NCBI RefSeq assembly: GCF_019857205.1
Contig: NZ_JAHWXO010000006.1
Location: 1-64,000, forward strand
Source of the DNA: Qipengyuania pacifica
Lineage (GTDB): Bacteria; Pseudomonadota; Alphaproteobacteria; Sphingomonadales; Sphingomonadaceae
Reading direction: 5' to 3'
Length of the DNA stretch: 64,000 nucleotides
Each line of letters begins with the position of its first letter. Within the stretch, counting starts at the first letter, position 1. Positions 42,611 through 51,372 of this stretch are shown here, piece by piece. A model generated the notes under the pieces. That model had not been told where the DNA came from and made no database searches. It saw only the letters and a list, made by a program, of their open reading frames with translations. The position numbers and the translations under genes are program-made.

Positions 42611-42824
42611 TGTTTCGTCTGTTCCTTCGCGATTGTTCCGGTGGCTTCACATGACAATCGATCATCGATGGAACGACTGCAAGGGGGGCGGCGGCTGATG
42701 CGGCTCTAGGCAAGGGGGTTTCGAAGCTGCCAGCTGACGTTCAGGCAATTGTCCGACGCAGTTCAAAGGCCGCGCATGGGTGAAGAGCCGGTAGGAGCTT
42801 GGGCTTGCTCCGGCAGGCGGGCAG

Positions 42825-43130
42825 CTAACTTTCTAGCTGCGGTGCGAGCGAGACTTTCACCCGCATCCATTCGGCCAAGGAAAAAAGAACGAGAACGACC
42901 AAGACCGCCCAAATGCCAACATGCTTTCCCAACAACCCGATCAGCGCAAAGCCGCCGAAAAAGAATGGGATGCTAACCTTTGGCAGGATCAACTGCGTGC
43001 CGCACCCATTGCAACCGAAGGGAACGCCTCTCCTCAGCAAGTTCGCTCGAGCGAAGGTGATCGGGGCGCTGCATGAAGGGCACTGGCCTCTAGCCTGCGG
43101 AACGTCTGGACTGCTCATACTCTCAATCAA
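42825..43130 (-). CDS. zinc-ribbon membrane protein (101 aa)
   Basis: The product has a zinc-ribbon-like head with two CxxC pairs (CPSCSAPITF at about 17-26 and CNGCGTQL at about 39-46) and two membrane helices (about 54-72 and 73-93). The protein could be a small membrane sensor or a scaffold; no family named. The ATG at 43130 or 43118 may be used. Confidence 0.6.
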   Translation of the reverse strand: MIESMSSPDVPQARGQCPSCSAPITFARANLLRRGVPFGCNGCGTQLILPKVSIPFFFGGFALIGLLGKHVGIWAVLVVLVLFSLAEWMRVKVSLAPQLES

Positions 43131-43348
43131 ATCAGGTAATGCTTTGGTTCACAAGGGGGCCGCTGACAGGCTGTCTGGCTCAGGCCGTCACTGACGAAAG
43201 CACGCTCCGAGGGGCGCAGGGCGCATTTGCCGGAAGCTCTACCCTTGTCCCCGAACGGAACCTCGCCTTCCGGTTGCCATTGGTAGAAGGAGAGTTCGCG
43301 CAGACGGATTGCGGGGAGAGGTCGACAACCTTGTACGGGGAATGCCGA

Positions 43349-44434
43349 ATGCTCGACCGGATCAATGATTTCATCGGTGCCGATATCGGCCTTCATGGAG
43401 AGGTGGCGGAAGCGGTTCTGATTGCCGTGCTCGTCGCGATGGTTGCATTGGCTATGCATTGGCTGGTGTTCCGCGGATTGCAGCACCTTTCCGATGCAAG
43501 TGGCAGCAAGGCCGACAATATCGTCGTGTCCCGGCTCCGGCGTCCCACGCGTTTCGCCATTCTCGCGCTTGCTCTGATTATCGTGGCGCGGGAATTGCCG
43601 CTTCTGGACGAAATCTGGCAGAAGGTCGCCGGCTTCGTCATGCCTGCCCTGATCGGCTGGATGGTTCTGGCGGTCCTGCACGCCCTGGTGAACACCATGG
43701 CCCTGAGCGCGGACGTTTCGGTCGAAGACAATCTGCGAGCACGGCGAAGGCGGACCAAGCTCGCCATGTTCAACCGCATCGCCACTTTCCTGGTGATTTT
43801 CGTCACGGTCGGGGTGATGCTTCTATCGATCCCGGGGGTGCGCGATATCGGCATGACACTGGTCGCGTCGGCGGGTCTTGCCGGACTGGCGGTGGGTGCT
43901 GCTGCACAACCTGCGCTGCGTTCGCTCATCGCCGGGGTGCAGATGGCGGCCACGGAGCCGATCAACATCGACGATGTCGTGATCATCGAGGGTGAGTGGG
44001 GCTGGATCGAAGAAATCCGCACGACCTATGTGGTCGTCAAGATATGGGACGAAAGGCGACTGATCGTCCCCACGACCAAGTTTCTCGAAGAGCCATTCCA
44101 GAACTGGACGAAGACGACAGCCAAGCTGCTCGGCACGGTCTTTCTCTATCTCGACCCGGCAGCGCGGGTGGAGCCGATCCGGAGGGAATTCGAAAGGCAG
44201 ATCAACGCCAACAAGCGCTGGGACGGACGCGTTCAGGTTACGCAGGTGACGGAGACGACGCGCGATACCAAGGAAGTCAGGCTTCTGATGAGCGCCAAGG
44301 ATTCGCCGACCTTGTTCGATTTGCGGTGCGATATCCGCGAAGGGATCACCGACTGGATATCGCAAACCTGCCCCGAAGCCTTCGCGCGCAATCGATGGAT
44401 CGACGAAACCGGGAGAGAAGCGGCCAGTTCTTGA
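43349..44434 (+). CDS. MscS-family mechanosensitive ion channel
   Basis: The 361-residue protein has membrane helices at about 17-38, 66-84, 92-113 and 137-158, the pore-lining helix with AGLAGLAVGAAAQPALRSLIAG (about 175-196), then the beta domain (DVVIIEGEWGWIEEIRTTYVVVKIWDERRLIVPTTKF, about 210-246, in the MscS order) and a C-terminal alpha/beta domain. It is a small-conductance relief channel in the inner membrane. ATG at 43349 follows GGGG; 210 bases of earlier in-frame sequence lack family similarity. Confidence 0.9.
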   Translation: MLDRINDFIGADIGLHGEVAEAVLIAVLVAMVALAMHWLVFRGLQHLSDASGSKADNIVVSRLRRPTRFAILALALIIVARELPLLDEIWQKVAGFVMPALIGWMVLAVLHALVNTMALSADVSVEDNLRARRRRTKLAMFNRIATFLVIFVTVGVMLLSIPGVRDIGMTLVASAGLAGLAVGAAAQPALRSLIAGVQMAATEPINIDDVVIIEGEWGWIEEIRTTYVVVKIWDERRLIVPTTKFLEEPFQNWTKTTAKLLGTVFLYLDPAARVEPIRREFERQINANKRWDGRVQVTQVTETTRDTKEVRLLMSAKDSPTLFDLRCDIREGITDWISQTCPEAFARNRWIDETGREAASS

Positions 44435-44465
44435 GAGGCTTGGCGGGAAAGGTGCCCCGAACCGG

Positions 44466-44885
44466 CTACGTCGCAAACAGCATCGCATCGTCGGCGAAGG
44501 CCTTCATCTCCAGCGCATTACCGCTGGGATCGCGGAAGAACATCGTGGCCTGTTCGCCGGGCTGGCCCCTGAAGCGGATCGTCGGTTCGATCGCGAACTC
44601 GACCCCGGCCGCCGTCAGCCTGTCGGCCAGGTCCTGCCAGTCTTCCATGGCGAGCACGATGCCGAAATGCGGCACCGGAACGCCGTGGCCATCGACGTGA
44701 TTGCTTGTCCGATCTCCAGCCCCGCCGGGGGCGAGATGGGCGACGATCTGGTGGCCGTAAAAGTCGAAATCGACCCATTCGTCGCTCGAGCGCCCTTCGC
44801 GGCAGCCCATGGCATCACCATAAAACTCCCGCGCCGCGGCGAGATCGTTGACGGGAAAGGCGAGGTGGAACGGGCGCAATGTCAT
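44466..44885 (-). CDS. VOC-family (glyoxalase-like) protein
   Basis: The 139-residue product shows two beta-alpha-beta units with metal-type positions at [19 protein letters not shown] (His6 region), [12 protein letters not shown] (about 70) and [15 protein letters not shown] (Glu about 128). Annotated relatives are glyoxalases or dioxygenases. The ATG at 44885 gives the usual first strand. Confidence 0.85.
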   Translation of the reverse strand: MTLRPFHLAFPVNDLAAAREFYGDAMGCREGRSSDEWVDFDFYGHQIVAHLAPGGAGDRTSNHVDGHGVPVPHFGIVLAMEDWQDLADRLTAAGVEFAIEPTIRFRGQPGEQATMFFRDPSGNALEMKAFADDAMLFAT

Positions 44886-45057
44886 GGTGATGGAATAGGC
44901 CAGCGTTTGACATTTTCCTACAGTCACCTGCGCCTGTCGGGGTAGGCCTCCCGTTCAAACCCATCGCTCCGTGCAAGGCCAGGATCTGGTCAATCGTTCA
45001 GCATCGACAGCGACGGGATGAACGCCTAACCCCCAGACGAATCGCAAGGGGCACCGC

Positions 45058-45717
45058 ATGAAGCTCATCATCGGCAATAAGAACTATTCCAGCTGGTCGC
45101 TGCGCGGGTGGCTCGCCGCGAAGCAATCGGGCCTGTCGTTCGAGGAAATCGTCGTCCCGCTGTTCGGCGAGAACTGGGAAGCCGACAAGCATGGCGGTCA
45201 GATCCGACCCTCGTCGGGCAAGGTGCCGCTGCTGTGGGATGGCGACGCGGTGGTGTGGGACAGCCTCGCCATTCTCGAATATCTCGCCGACAAGGTCGGA
45301 CGCGACCGGTTCTGGCCCAAGGATGCCGTGGCGCGGGGCATGGCCCGATCAATGGTTTCCGAAATGCACTCGTCCTATGCCGCGCTGCGCGGCGAATGCC
45401 CGATGAACGTGCGCAAGCGCTTCGACGGTTTCGAGCCGAGCGAGGCGTGCAAGGCCGACATCCTGCGCATCCTCGGCCTGTGGGCCGAAGCGCGCAGCCG
45501 TTTCGGCAGCGGTGGGCCGTTCCTGTTCGGCACTTTCGGCGCGGCGGACGTATTCTTCGCCCCGGTAGTGTCGCGTTTCATCAGCTATCAGATCCCCGTC
45601 CCGGGTTTCGCCGCCGCCTATATGCAGGCGTTGTGGGAACATGAGTGGATGGAAGCTTGGATCGCCGCATCGGAAAACGAAGAATGGGTTATCGAACAAT
45701 ACGAAACGGTTGGCTGA
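45058..45717 (+). CDS. glutathione S-transferase family protein
   Basis: The 219-residue protein has the thioredoxin-like N-domain with GNKNYSSWSLRGWLA (about 6-20, the typical SS/SW motif), SGKVPLLWDGDAVVWDSLAI (cis-Pro and Ser/Glu of the GSH site) and a helical C-domain. It resembles the zeta/YfcF-like group. AAGGGG precedes the ATG. Its last 34 bases overlap the start of the S1/P1 nuclease gene. Confidence 0.88.
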   Translation: MKLIIGNKNYSSWSLRGWLAAKQSGLSFEEIVVPLFGENWEADKHGGQIRPSSGKVPLLWDGDAVVWDSLAILEYLADKVGRDRFWPKDAVARGMARSMVSEMHSSYAALRGECPMNVRKRFDGFEPSEACKADILRILGLWAEARSRFGSGGPFLFGTFGAADVFFAPVVSRFISYQIPVPGFAAAYMQALWEHEWMEAWIAASENEEWVIEQYETVG

Positions 45718-46574
45718 CCGCCATAGCTGCGCTGGGGGCGCTGTTCCTCCCCGCGCAGGCGCAGGCATGGGGCTTTTACGCCCATACCGTGACCGCCGAT
45801 ATTGCGATGGAGAACGTGCGGCCCGAAACGCGGGCGAAGATTGCACGGCTGCTTCGTGCATCGCCCATGCTGGGCACACCCGATTGCGCCATCGAAACGT
45901 TGCAGGATGCGGCCGTATGGCCGGATTGCCTGCGCGGGGCCTACTGGAGGTGGGGTTACACCTTTTCGTGGCACTACCAGACGGAGCCGGTGACCGAGGA
46001 ATACGACGCGCGCAAGAACTGTTCCGGCCTCAACTGCGTCAGCGCGCAGGTCGAACGCAACCAGCGTATCCTTGCCGATGAAAGCCTGCCCGACAATGTG
46101 CGCGTGGAAGCGCTGGCGTTCCTCGTCCACTTCATCGGCGACATCCACATGCCGCTGCATTCGGGCGACCTCGACGATCGCGGCGGCAACGATCGCGAAA
46201 CGACCTATGGGATCGTGCCCGGGCTCAATCTCCACTGGGTGTGGGACGGCCCGCTGGCAGAACGTGCGATCAGCGGCGATCCCCCGGTAGCGCGGCGGTA
46301 TACGGCGCAGGAGCGCGCCGAACTGGCCGGCGGCACATCCGCCGACTGGGGCCGTGAAAGCTGGGAAATCGCGCGGGAATTCATCTATCCCGAAACCTTC
46401 GGCTGCGATCCTTGCGAGGGGGATCTGCCTGACCAGGTCGACATGTCGCAGGCGATCATCGACCGCTCGCTGCCGATCGCCCGGCGCCGGGTATTACAGG
46501 CCGGACTGCGCATGGCCGATTATCTCGACGCGGCGTTCGAGCCCGGTCCCCTGCCGGAACCGGCAAGCGATTAG
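45684..46574 (+). CDS. S1/P1-type nuclease (exported)
   Basis: The 296-residue protein has a signal peptide (FLPAQAQA, cleavage about residue 28) leaving WGFYAHTVTADIA at the mature start, where the N-terminal Trp and His coordinate zinc in S1/P1 nucleases. Further ligands fit in ALAFLVHFIGDIHMPLHSGD (about 142-161) and LNLHWVWDG. The enzyme cleaves single-stranded nucleic acid and 3'-nucleotides in the periplasm. It overlaps the GST gene out of frame by 34 bases. Confidence 0.92.
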   Translation: MGYRTIRNGWLTAIAALGALFLPAQAQAWGFYAHTVTADIAMENVRPETRAKIARLLRASPMLGTPDCAIETLQDAAVWPDCLRGAYWRWGYTFSWHYQTEPVTEEYDARKNCSGLNCVSAQVERNQRILADESLPDNVRVEALAFLVHFIGDIHMPLHSGDLDDRGGNDRETTYGIVPGLNLHWVWDGPLAERAISGDPPVARRYTAQERAELAGGTSADWGRESWEIAREFIYPETFGCDPCEGDLPDQVDMSQAIIDRSLPIARRRVLQAGLRMADYLDAAFEPGPLPEPASD

Positions 46575-47038
46575 GGAAGGCGTTTGGTAGGGTAGGGCGT
46601 GCCGTCCCTGCGGGTATAACCATCCGGCCCGAAGACCATGTCGATATCCGGGTATGCGCCCGAATCGCGGGCCTTGTCGCCCGCGCTCACTGCCACGAAC
46701 ACGCAATCGGACGTGGACCGATTGTGCAGCCGATGCCCGTTTTCCACGCCAGCCGCCCAGGCGAGGACATCGCCCGGTCGAACGATGCTTTCTCCCTCGT
46801 CCTCGATCAGCACGGCCTCGCCGGCGAGCATGACGACCAATTCGTCTTCGAGGCGGTGCCAGTGCCGCTGCGAAGAAAAGGCGCCCGGCTTGAGCGTCAC
46901 GTGGCTTGCCCCCATACGGGTGAGGCCCGATGCCGGAGCGAGGCGGCGATACCACCGCCCTTGTACGTCCGCATCGAACGGCGCCGGATAACCGGTGGCA
47001 TTGGTCTGGGGAATGGCATCGAGATCGAGCTTGGGCAT
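46571..47038 (-). CDS. cupin-domain protein
   Basis: The 155-residue protein has the cupin motif 1 (SSQRHWHRLEDELVVMLAGEAVLI, about 55-78, with HxH and Glu) and motif 2 (WAAGVENGHRLHNRSTSDC). Single-domain cupins can be metal-dependent enzymes or binding proteins; substrate unknown. The stop overlaps that of the convergent nuclease gene by 4 bases. Confidence 0.85.
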   Translation of the reverse strand: MPKLDLDAIPQTNATGYPAPFDADVQGRWYRRLAPASGLTRMGASHVTLKPGAFSSQRHWHRLEDELVVMLAGEAVLIEDEGESIVRPGDVLAWAAGVENGHRLHNRSTSDCVFVAVSAGDKARDSGAYPDIDMVFGPDGYTRRDGTPYPTKRLP

Positions 47039-47067
47039 TGTCGTACACTCCTGCTAGCGACGCAGGA

Positions 47068-48204
47068 ATGACGCAAGTGATCGACCTCGCCAAGCGACTG
47101 ATGGCCGCACCCAGCATCACCCCGGCTACCGGATCCGTGTTCGACGCGATGGAAGCCATGCTCGCCCCTCTCGGTTTCGAGGTCACTCGCTTCATGCGCG
47201 GCGACGGGGAGGAGGGCACTCCCGAAGCGCCGGTGGAGAACCTGTTCGCCATCCGGCGCGGCCCCGAAGGGTCGAAGCATTTCGCCTTCGCAGGACATCT
47301 GGACGTCGTCCCGCCAGGCGGCGGCTGGGCGAGCGAGCCGTTCGAGCCAGAAGAGCGCGGCGACCTGCTTTACGGGCGCGGCGCGGTCGACATGAAGGGC
47401 GCGATCGCCTGCATGGTCGATGCGGTCGCGCAGGTTCCTGCCGATGCCGGCACCATCAGCTTTATCATTACCGGGGATGAAGAAGGCCCCGCACTGCATG
47501 GCACCCGGGCGATCATCGATTACATGGCCGCAGAGAGCATAACGCCCGATCTGTGCCTGGTTGGCGAACCTACCAGCGTGAACCGCCTTGGCGACATGAT
47601 GAAAATCGGCCGGCGGGGTTCGGTCAATATCTGGCTGGAGGTTGAGGGCACACAGGGGCATGTCGCCTATCCGCACCTTGCCGACAATCCGATCCCGAAG
47701 CTCGTCGCCATGCTTGCCGAACTGGATGCACTGGTACTCGATGAAGGGACCGACTGGTTCCAGCCGTCCAACCTCGAGATAACCGATCTCGAGGTCGGCA
47801 ATCCGGCGCATAACGTCATCCCGGAAAAAGCAAAGGCGCGGATTTCCATCCGTTTCAACGACTGCCATTCGGGCGCGTCACTATCCGATCAGATCGCCGC
47901 CATTGCCAGAAAGCATGGCGGCACCGCCCTGCCTATCGTCAGTGGCGAACCCTTTCTGACGCCGCCGGGACAATTCTCGGACATCATCCATGCTGCAGTA
48001 AAGGCGGAAACCGGCGTCGAGCCCGAACCTTCCACCACCGGCGGAACGTCGGACGCCCGTTTTCTGCGGGCTGTGTGTCCGGTCATCGAATTCGGCCTGT
48101 GCAACGCAACCATGCACAAGCGCGACGAAGCTGTAGCCATGGCCGACCTTTCGACGCTAAGCCGCATCTATACGCGCATTGCTAGGGATGCGCTGGCCCG
48201 CTAG
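47068..48204 (+). CDS. dapE: succinyl-diaminopimelate desuccinylase
   Basis: DapE hydrolyses N-succinyl-LL-diaminopimelate. The 378-residue M20 enzyme has AGHLDVVPPG (about 69-78), YGRGAVDMKGAIAC (about 100-113), the catalytic Glu in FIITGDEEGPAL (about 135-142) and GGTSDARFLR (about 338). dapD and dapB are present elsewhere in the window. It starts 31 bases after the divergent cupin gene; the ribosome site (AGGA) is close to the ATG. Confidence 0.95.
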   Translation: MTQVIDLAKRLMAAPSITPATGSVFDAMEAMLAPLGFEVTRFMRGDGEEGTPEAPVENLFAIRRGPEGSKHFAFAGHLDVVPPGGGWASEPFEPEERGDLLYGRGAVDMKGAIACMVDAVAQVPADAGTISFIITGDEEGPALHGTRAIIDYMAAESITPDLCLVGEPTSVNRLGDMMKIGRRGSVNIWLEVEGTQGHVAYPHLADNPIPKLVAMLAELDALVLDEGTDWFQPSNLEITDLEVGNPAHNVIPEKAKARISIRFNDCHSGASLSDQIAAIARKHGGTALPIVSGEPFLTPPGQFSDIIHAAVKAETGVEPEPSTTGGTSDARFLRAVCPVIEFGLCNATMHKRDEAVAMADLSTLSRIYTRIARDALAR

Positions 48205-48225
48205 CGGGCACGAGGGAGGGATCGC

Positions 48226-49464
48226 ATGCTGAGGACCTGGTTCGAAATTCCGTTGTGGCAGCGCGTGATAACCGCGCTCATCCTCGGCGTGCTCACCGGC
48301 TGGGCGTGGGGCCCGGATGCGGAATCGATCAAGTGGATCGGCGATTTCTTCATCAGGTCGATCAAGATGCTGGTCGTTCCGCTCATCTTCTTCAGCCTCG
48401 TGTCAGGCGTTGCCGCGATTGGCGACCTGCGCAAGCTTGGCGCGGTCGGCGGGCGAGCAATGCTTCTCTTCGTCGTGACCGGTCAAATCTCCGTATGGCT
48501 GGGCCTGGGGCTCGGCACACTGGTCGCACCGGGCAGCGGGGTAGACACTAGCGCGATCGAAATGGGCGCAACGCCCGAACCCAACCCGACCACGGCAGTC
48601 GACATGATCCTTTCGATCGTGCCCGAAAGCCCGGTACAGGTCATGGCGGACGTCTCGGTCCTCCCCCTGATCGTGTTCAGCATGCTCATCGGTATCGGCA
48701 TCCTGATGGCGAAGGAGGAAGGGCTCCCGGTTCAGAAGGTCTTCGATAGCGGGGCCGTCATCATGCAGAAGGTGACGATGGTGGTGATGGAACTCACCCC
48801 CTTCGGCGTTTTCGCCCTGATGGCCTGGGTGGCAGGAACCCTGGGCTTCGATGCGCTGCTGGCGCTTGGAAAACTCGTGGCGCTCAACTACGCGGGATGC
48901 CTGCTGATCATTTTCGTCATGTATTCCGCGATGATCAAGTTTCTCGCCAAACTGCCCGTCCGCGATTTCTTCCGCGGGATCATCGATGCGATGGCGGTGA
49001 GCTATTCGACCGCCAGTTCCAACGCGACGCTCCCGGTGACGCTGCGCTGTGCGGAGCGCAACCTGGGCGTATCGAACTCGGTGGCAAGTTTCGTGATTGC
49101 CCTTGGCGCGACCATCAACATGAATGGCACGGCGATGTATCTGGGGCTCGCCACGCTGTTCGGCGCGCAGATCTTCGGCGTCGACCTCAGCTGGGCCGAT
49201 TACTTCCTCATTTCGATCCTCGCGACATTGGGCGCGGTGGGCGCTGCAGGCATCCCGGGTGCCGGACTGATCATGATGGCACTGGTCTTCGGTGCCGTCG
49301 GCGTGCCGCTGGAAACGATCGCCTTCGTCGCCGGCGTCGACCGGATAATGGACATGATGCGCACCACGACCAATGTCAGCGGCGATGCTGCCGTGGCGAC
49401 GACCGTGGCGGTGATGACCGGCGAAATCGACACAGGGGAAATGGTGTCGGCGGACGACGTGTGA
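48226..49464 (+). CDS. dicarboxylate/amino acid:cation symporter (DAACS)
   Basis: The 412-residue transporter has the GltP/DctA fold with SYSTASSNATLPVTL (serine-rich hairpin 1, about 262-276), NMNGTAMYLG (about 302-311), AGIPGAGLIMMAL (hairpin 2, about 344-356) and NVSGDAAVATT (about 385). In this motif the usual NMDGT Asp is Asn, as in some neutral or atypical substrates. It ends 3 bases before a convergent lipoprotein gene. Confidence 0.92.
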   Translation: MLRTWFEIPLWQRVITALILGVLTGWAWGPDAESIKWIGDFFIRSIKMLVVPLIFFSLVSGVAAIGDLRKLGAVGGRAMLLFVVTGQISVWLGLGLGTLVAPGSGVDTSAIEMGATPEPNPTTAVDMILSIVPESPVQVMADVSVLPLIVFSMLIGIGILMAKEEGLPVQKVFDSGAVIMQKVTMVVMELTPFGVFALMAWVAGTLGFDALLALGKLVALNYAGCLLIIFVMYSAMIKFLAKLPVRDFFRGIIDAMAVSYSTASSNATLPVTLRCAERNLGVSNSVASFVIALGATINMNGTAMYLGLATLFGAQIFGVDLSWADYFLISILATLGAVGAAGIPGAGLIMMALVFGAVGVPLETIAFVAGVDRIMDMMRTTTNVSGDAAVATTVAVMTGEIDTGEMVSADDV

Positions 49465-49467
49465 CGA

Positions 49468-49860
49468 TTAGCTCGCTTTAGCTAGCTCAACGGGCACGAA
49501 TTCTCCCAGCGCGCATGACACACCGCGTTGGGATGGGCTGCCGTGGCCGTCCAGCACGTAAATTACCTCCCCTGCGCAGAGCGAGTTGCCGCGTACGTCG
49601 TAGCTGATGGCGCGCCGGATGCCGAGGTGCAGGCAGCTGTTGGGAAGCGTATTGCGCCAGGTTCGCGACCCCACCTTGAAATCGATAGTGCGATCGTCAT
49701 GCACAATGGTCCGGCTGATCGTGGATGCATTGAGGCACCGCTGGGGTTCGCCGGTGACGGTGGCTGCAGGGGCCTTGCTGACGAAAGGCTGATCGTCTTC
49801 GACGGGTGCACAAGCGAGCACGGCAAGGGGCAGAACGAGAACGGTGGCGGTACGGATCAT
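49468..49860 (-). CDS. hypothetical lipoprotein (130 aa)
   Basis: A lipobox (AVLAC, Cys17) is followed by a small domain with three Cys (QRCLNASTI, NSCLHLGI, NSLCAGEVIY) and RTIVHDDRTIDFKVGSRTW, a fold seen in short secreted proteins of Erythrobacteraceae (recollection). No function assigned. The start at 49860 gives the signal peptide; an in-frame ATG at 49890 would disrupt it. Confidence 0.6.
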   Translation of the reverse strand: MIRTATVLVLPLAVLACAPVEDDQPFVSKAPAATVTGEPQRCLNASTISRTIVHDDRTIDFKVGSRTWRNTLPNSCLHLGIRRAISYDVRGNSLCAGEVIYVLDGHGSPSQRGVSCALGEFVPVELAKAS

Positions 49861-49891
49861 CGCGCATCTCCAGCTGACCCGGACCGTCACA

Positions 49892-50563
49892 TCAGCCCGG
49901 ACCGGTCTTTGTGTTGCCCCTGCCTGGCTTCTCTAGCACCTTCTTGCGGTAACTGCACAGGTCCACCACGGCGCACCGCCAGCATTCGGGTGTGCGCGCC
50001 TTGCAGACATAGCGGCCATGCAGGATCAACCAGTGATGCGCGCCCAGCCGGAAGGGTTGGGGCACACGCTGTTCAAGCTTTGCCTCGACCTGTTCGGGCG
50101 TTTTCCCCTTGGCCAAGCCGGTGCGATTGCCGACGCGGAAGATGTGGGTGTCGACCGCGAAGGTCTCCTGCCCGAACCAGCAATTGAGGACCACATTGGC
50201 CGTCTTGCGCCCGACACCGGGCAGCCGCACGAGATCCTCGCGCGTGTCGGGCACCTTGCTGTCGTATTCGTCGACGAGCAACTGGCTCAGCGCAATCACG
50301 TTCTTCGCCTTGGAATTGAACAGGCCGATGGTCTTGATATGCTCCTTCAGGCCATCTTCGCCCAGGGACAGCATCTGTTCCGGCGTTTCCACCTCGCGAA
50401 ACAGAGCGCGGGTGGCCTTGTTGACCCCCACATCTGTCGCCTGTGCGGACAGGGCAACCGCGACGACCAACTGATAGGCATTGCCGTATTCCAGTTCGGT
50501 TTCGGGCGAAGGATTGTCTTCGGCAAGCCGGCGGAAGAACTCGAAAATCTGGTCCTTCGTCAT
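49892..50563 (-). CDS. nth: endonuclease III
   Basis: Nth is the bifunctional glycosylase/lyase for oxidised pyrimidines. The 223-residue protein has the HhH LPGVGRKTANVVL (about 117-129, catalytic Lys in GRKTA), catalytic Asp in FAVDTHIFRVGNR (about 141) and the 4Fe-4S set CKARTPECWRCAVVDLC (about 190-206). It is coupled to dapB by a TGATG overlap. Confidence 0.95.
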   Translation of the reverse strand: MTKDQIFEFFRRLAEDNPSPETELEYGNAYQLVVAVALSAQATDVGVNKATRALFREVETPEQMLSLGEDGLKEHIKTIGLFNSKAKNVIALSQLLVDEYDSKVPDTREDLVRLPGVGRKTANVVLNCWFGQETFAVDTHIFRVGNRTGLAKGKTPEQVEAKLEQRVPQPFRLGAHHWLILHGRYVCKARTPECWRCAVVDLCSYRKKVLEKPGRGNTKTGPG

Positions 50564-51291
50564 TGAAGACCCAAAACCTCTTCCATCGTATAGCGGCCCG
50601 GCTCGCGCGCGAGCATCCACTCGGCAGCGCGCACGGCGCCGCGGGCGAAGATGCTTCTGTTTTCCGCGCTGTGCGACAATGTCAGCCGCTCTTCCTCGCC
50701 TGCTAGGATCACGCTGTGCTCGCCGGCCACGGTCCCGCCCCGCAGACTGGCGAAGCCCACGGCCCCTTCCTGCCGCGCATCGGTATGCCCATCGCGCCCG
50801 CGCTCGGACTGCTCGGCTAGGTCGATGCCGCGCCCCTGCGCCGCCGCCTCGCCCAGCAAGAGCGCCGTGCCGCTGGGCGCGTCGACCTTGCGGCGATGGT
50901 GCAATTCGAGAATTTCGATATCCCAGTCCGGGCCAAGCCGCGCCGCGGCCTCTCGCACGAGATGCGCCAGCAGCGTCACGCCGAGCGAGGTGTTTCCCGT
51001 CTGCAGAACGGCGACGACCCGCGCGGCATTGTCGATTGCATCATGGTGCGATGTATCGAGACCGGTCGTGCCGATGACAATGGGGATACCGGCACCGATG
51101 GCGGCGTGAAGGTTCGCATCCAGGGCTTGCGGAACGGAGAAATCGATCAGCACGTCGCTCACATCGGCCAGCCCCGCCGGATCGCCGCCGCGGTCGATAC
51201 CGCCGGCCAGTTCGTGTCCGCTCGACGCGACGACGTGAGCCAGCGCATGGCCCATGGCACCTTCGCTTCCGATTATCCCGATCCGCGCCAT
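50560..51291 (-). CDS. dapB: 4-hydroxy-tetrahydrodipicolinate reductase
   Basis: DapB reduces dihydrodipicolinate with NAD(P)H in lysine synthesis. The 243-residue protein has the nucleotide fold GIIGSEGAMGHALAHVV (usually GxxGxMG), VIGTTGLDTSHHDAI and the catalytic LELHHRRKVDAPSGTALLL (about 128-146). The ATG at 51291 gives the standard MARIGI start. Transcribed ahead of nth. Confidence 0.94.
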   Translation of the reverse strand: MARIGIIGSEGAMGHALAHVVASSGHELAGGIDRGGDPAGLADVSDVLIDFSVPQALDANLHAAIGAGIPIVIGTTGLDTSHHDAIDNAARVVAVLQTGNTSLGVTLLAHLVREAAARLGPDWDIEILELHHRRKVDAPSGTALLLGEAAAQGRGIDLAEQSERGRDGHTDARQEGAVGFASLRGGTVAGEHSVILAGEEERLTLSHSAENRSIFARGAVRAAEWMLAREPGRYTMEEVLGLQ

Positions 51292-51372
51292 TGGTTCTCC
51301 ATGTGAGGTTTGATTTGGTATCGCTGTTTGCAGGTGGTTTGAATTGCCCTGCGCCTTCGCTACTTGAGGGCA

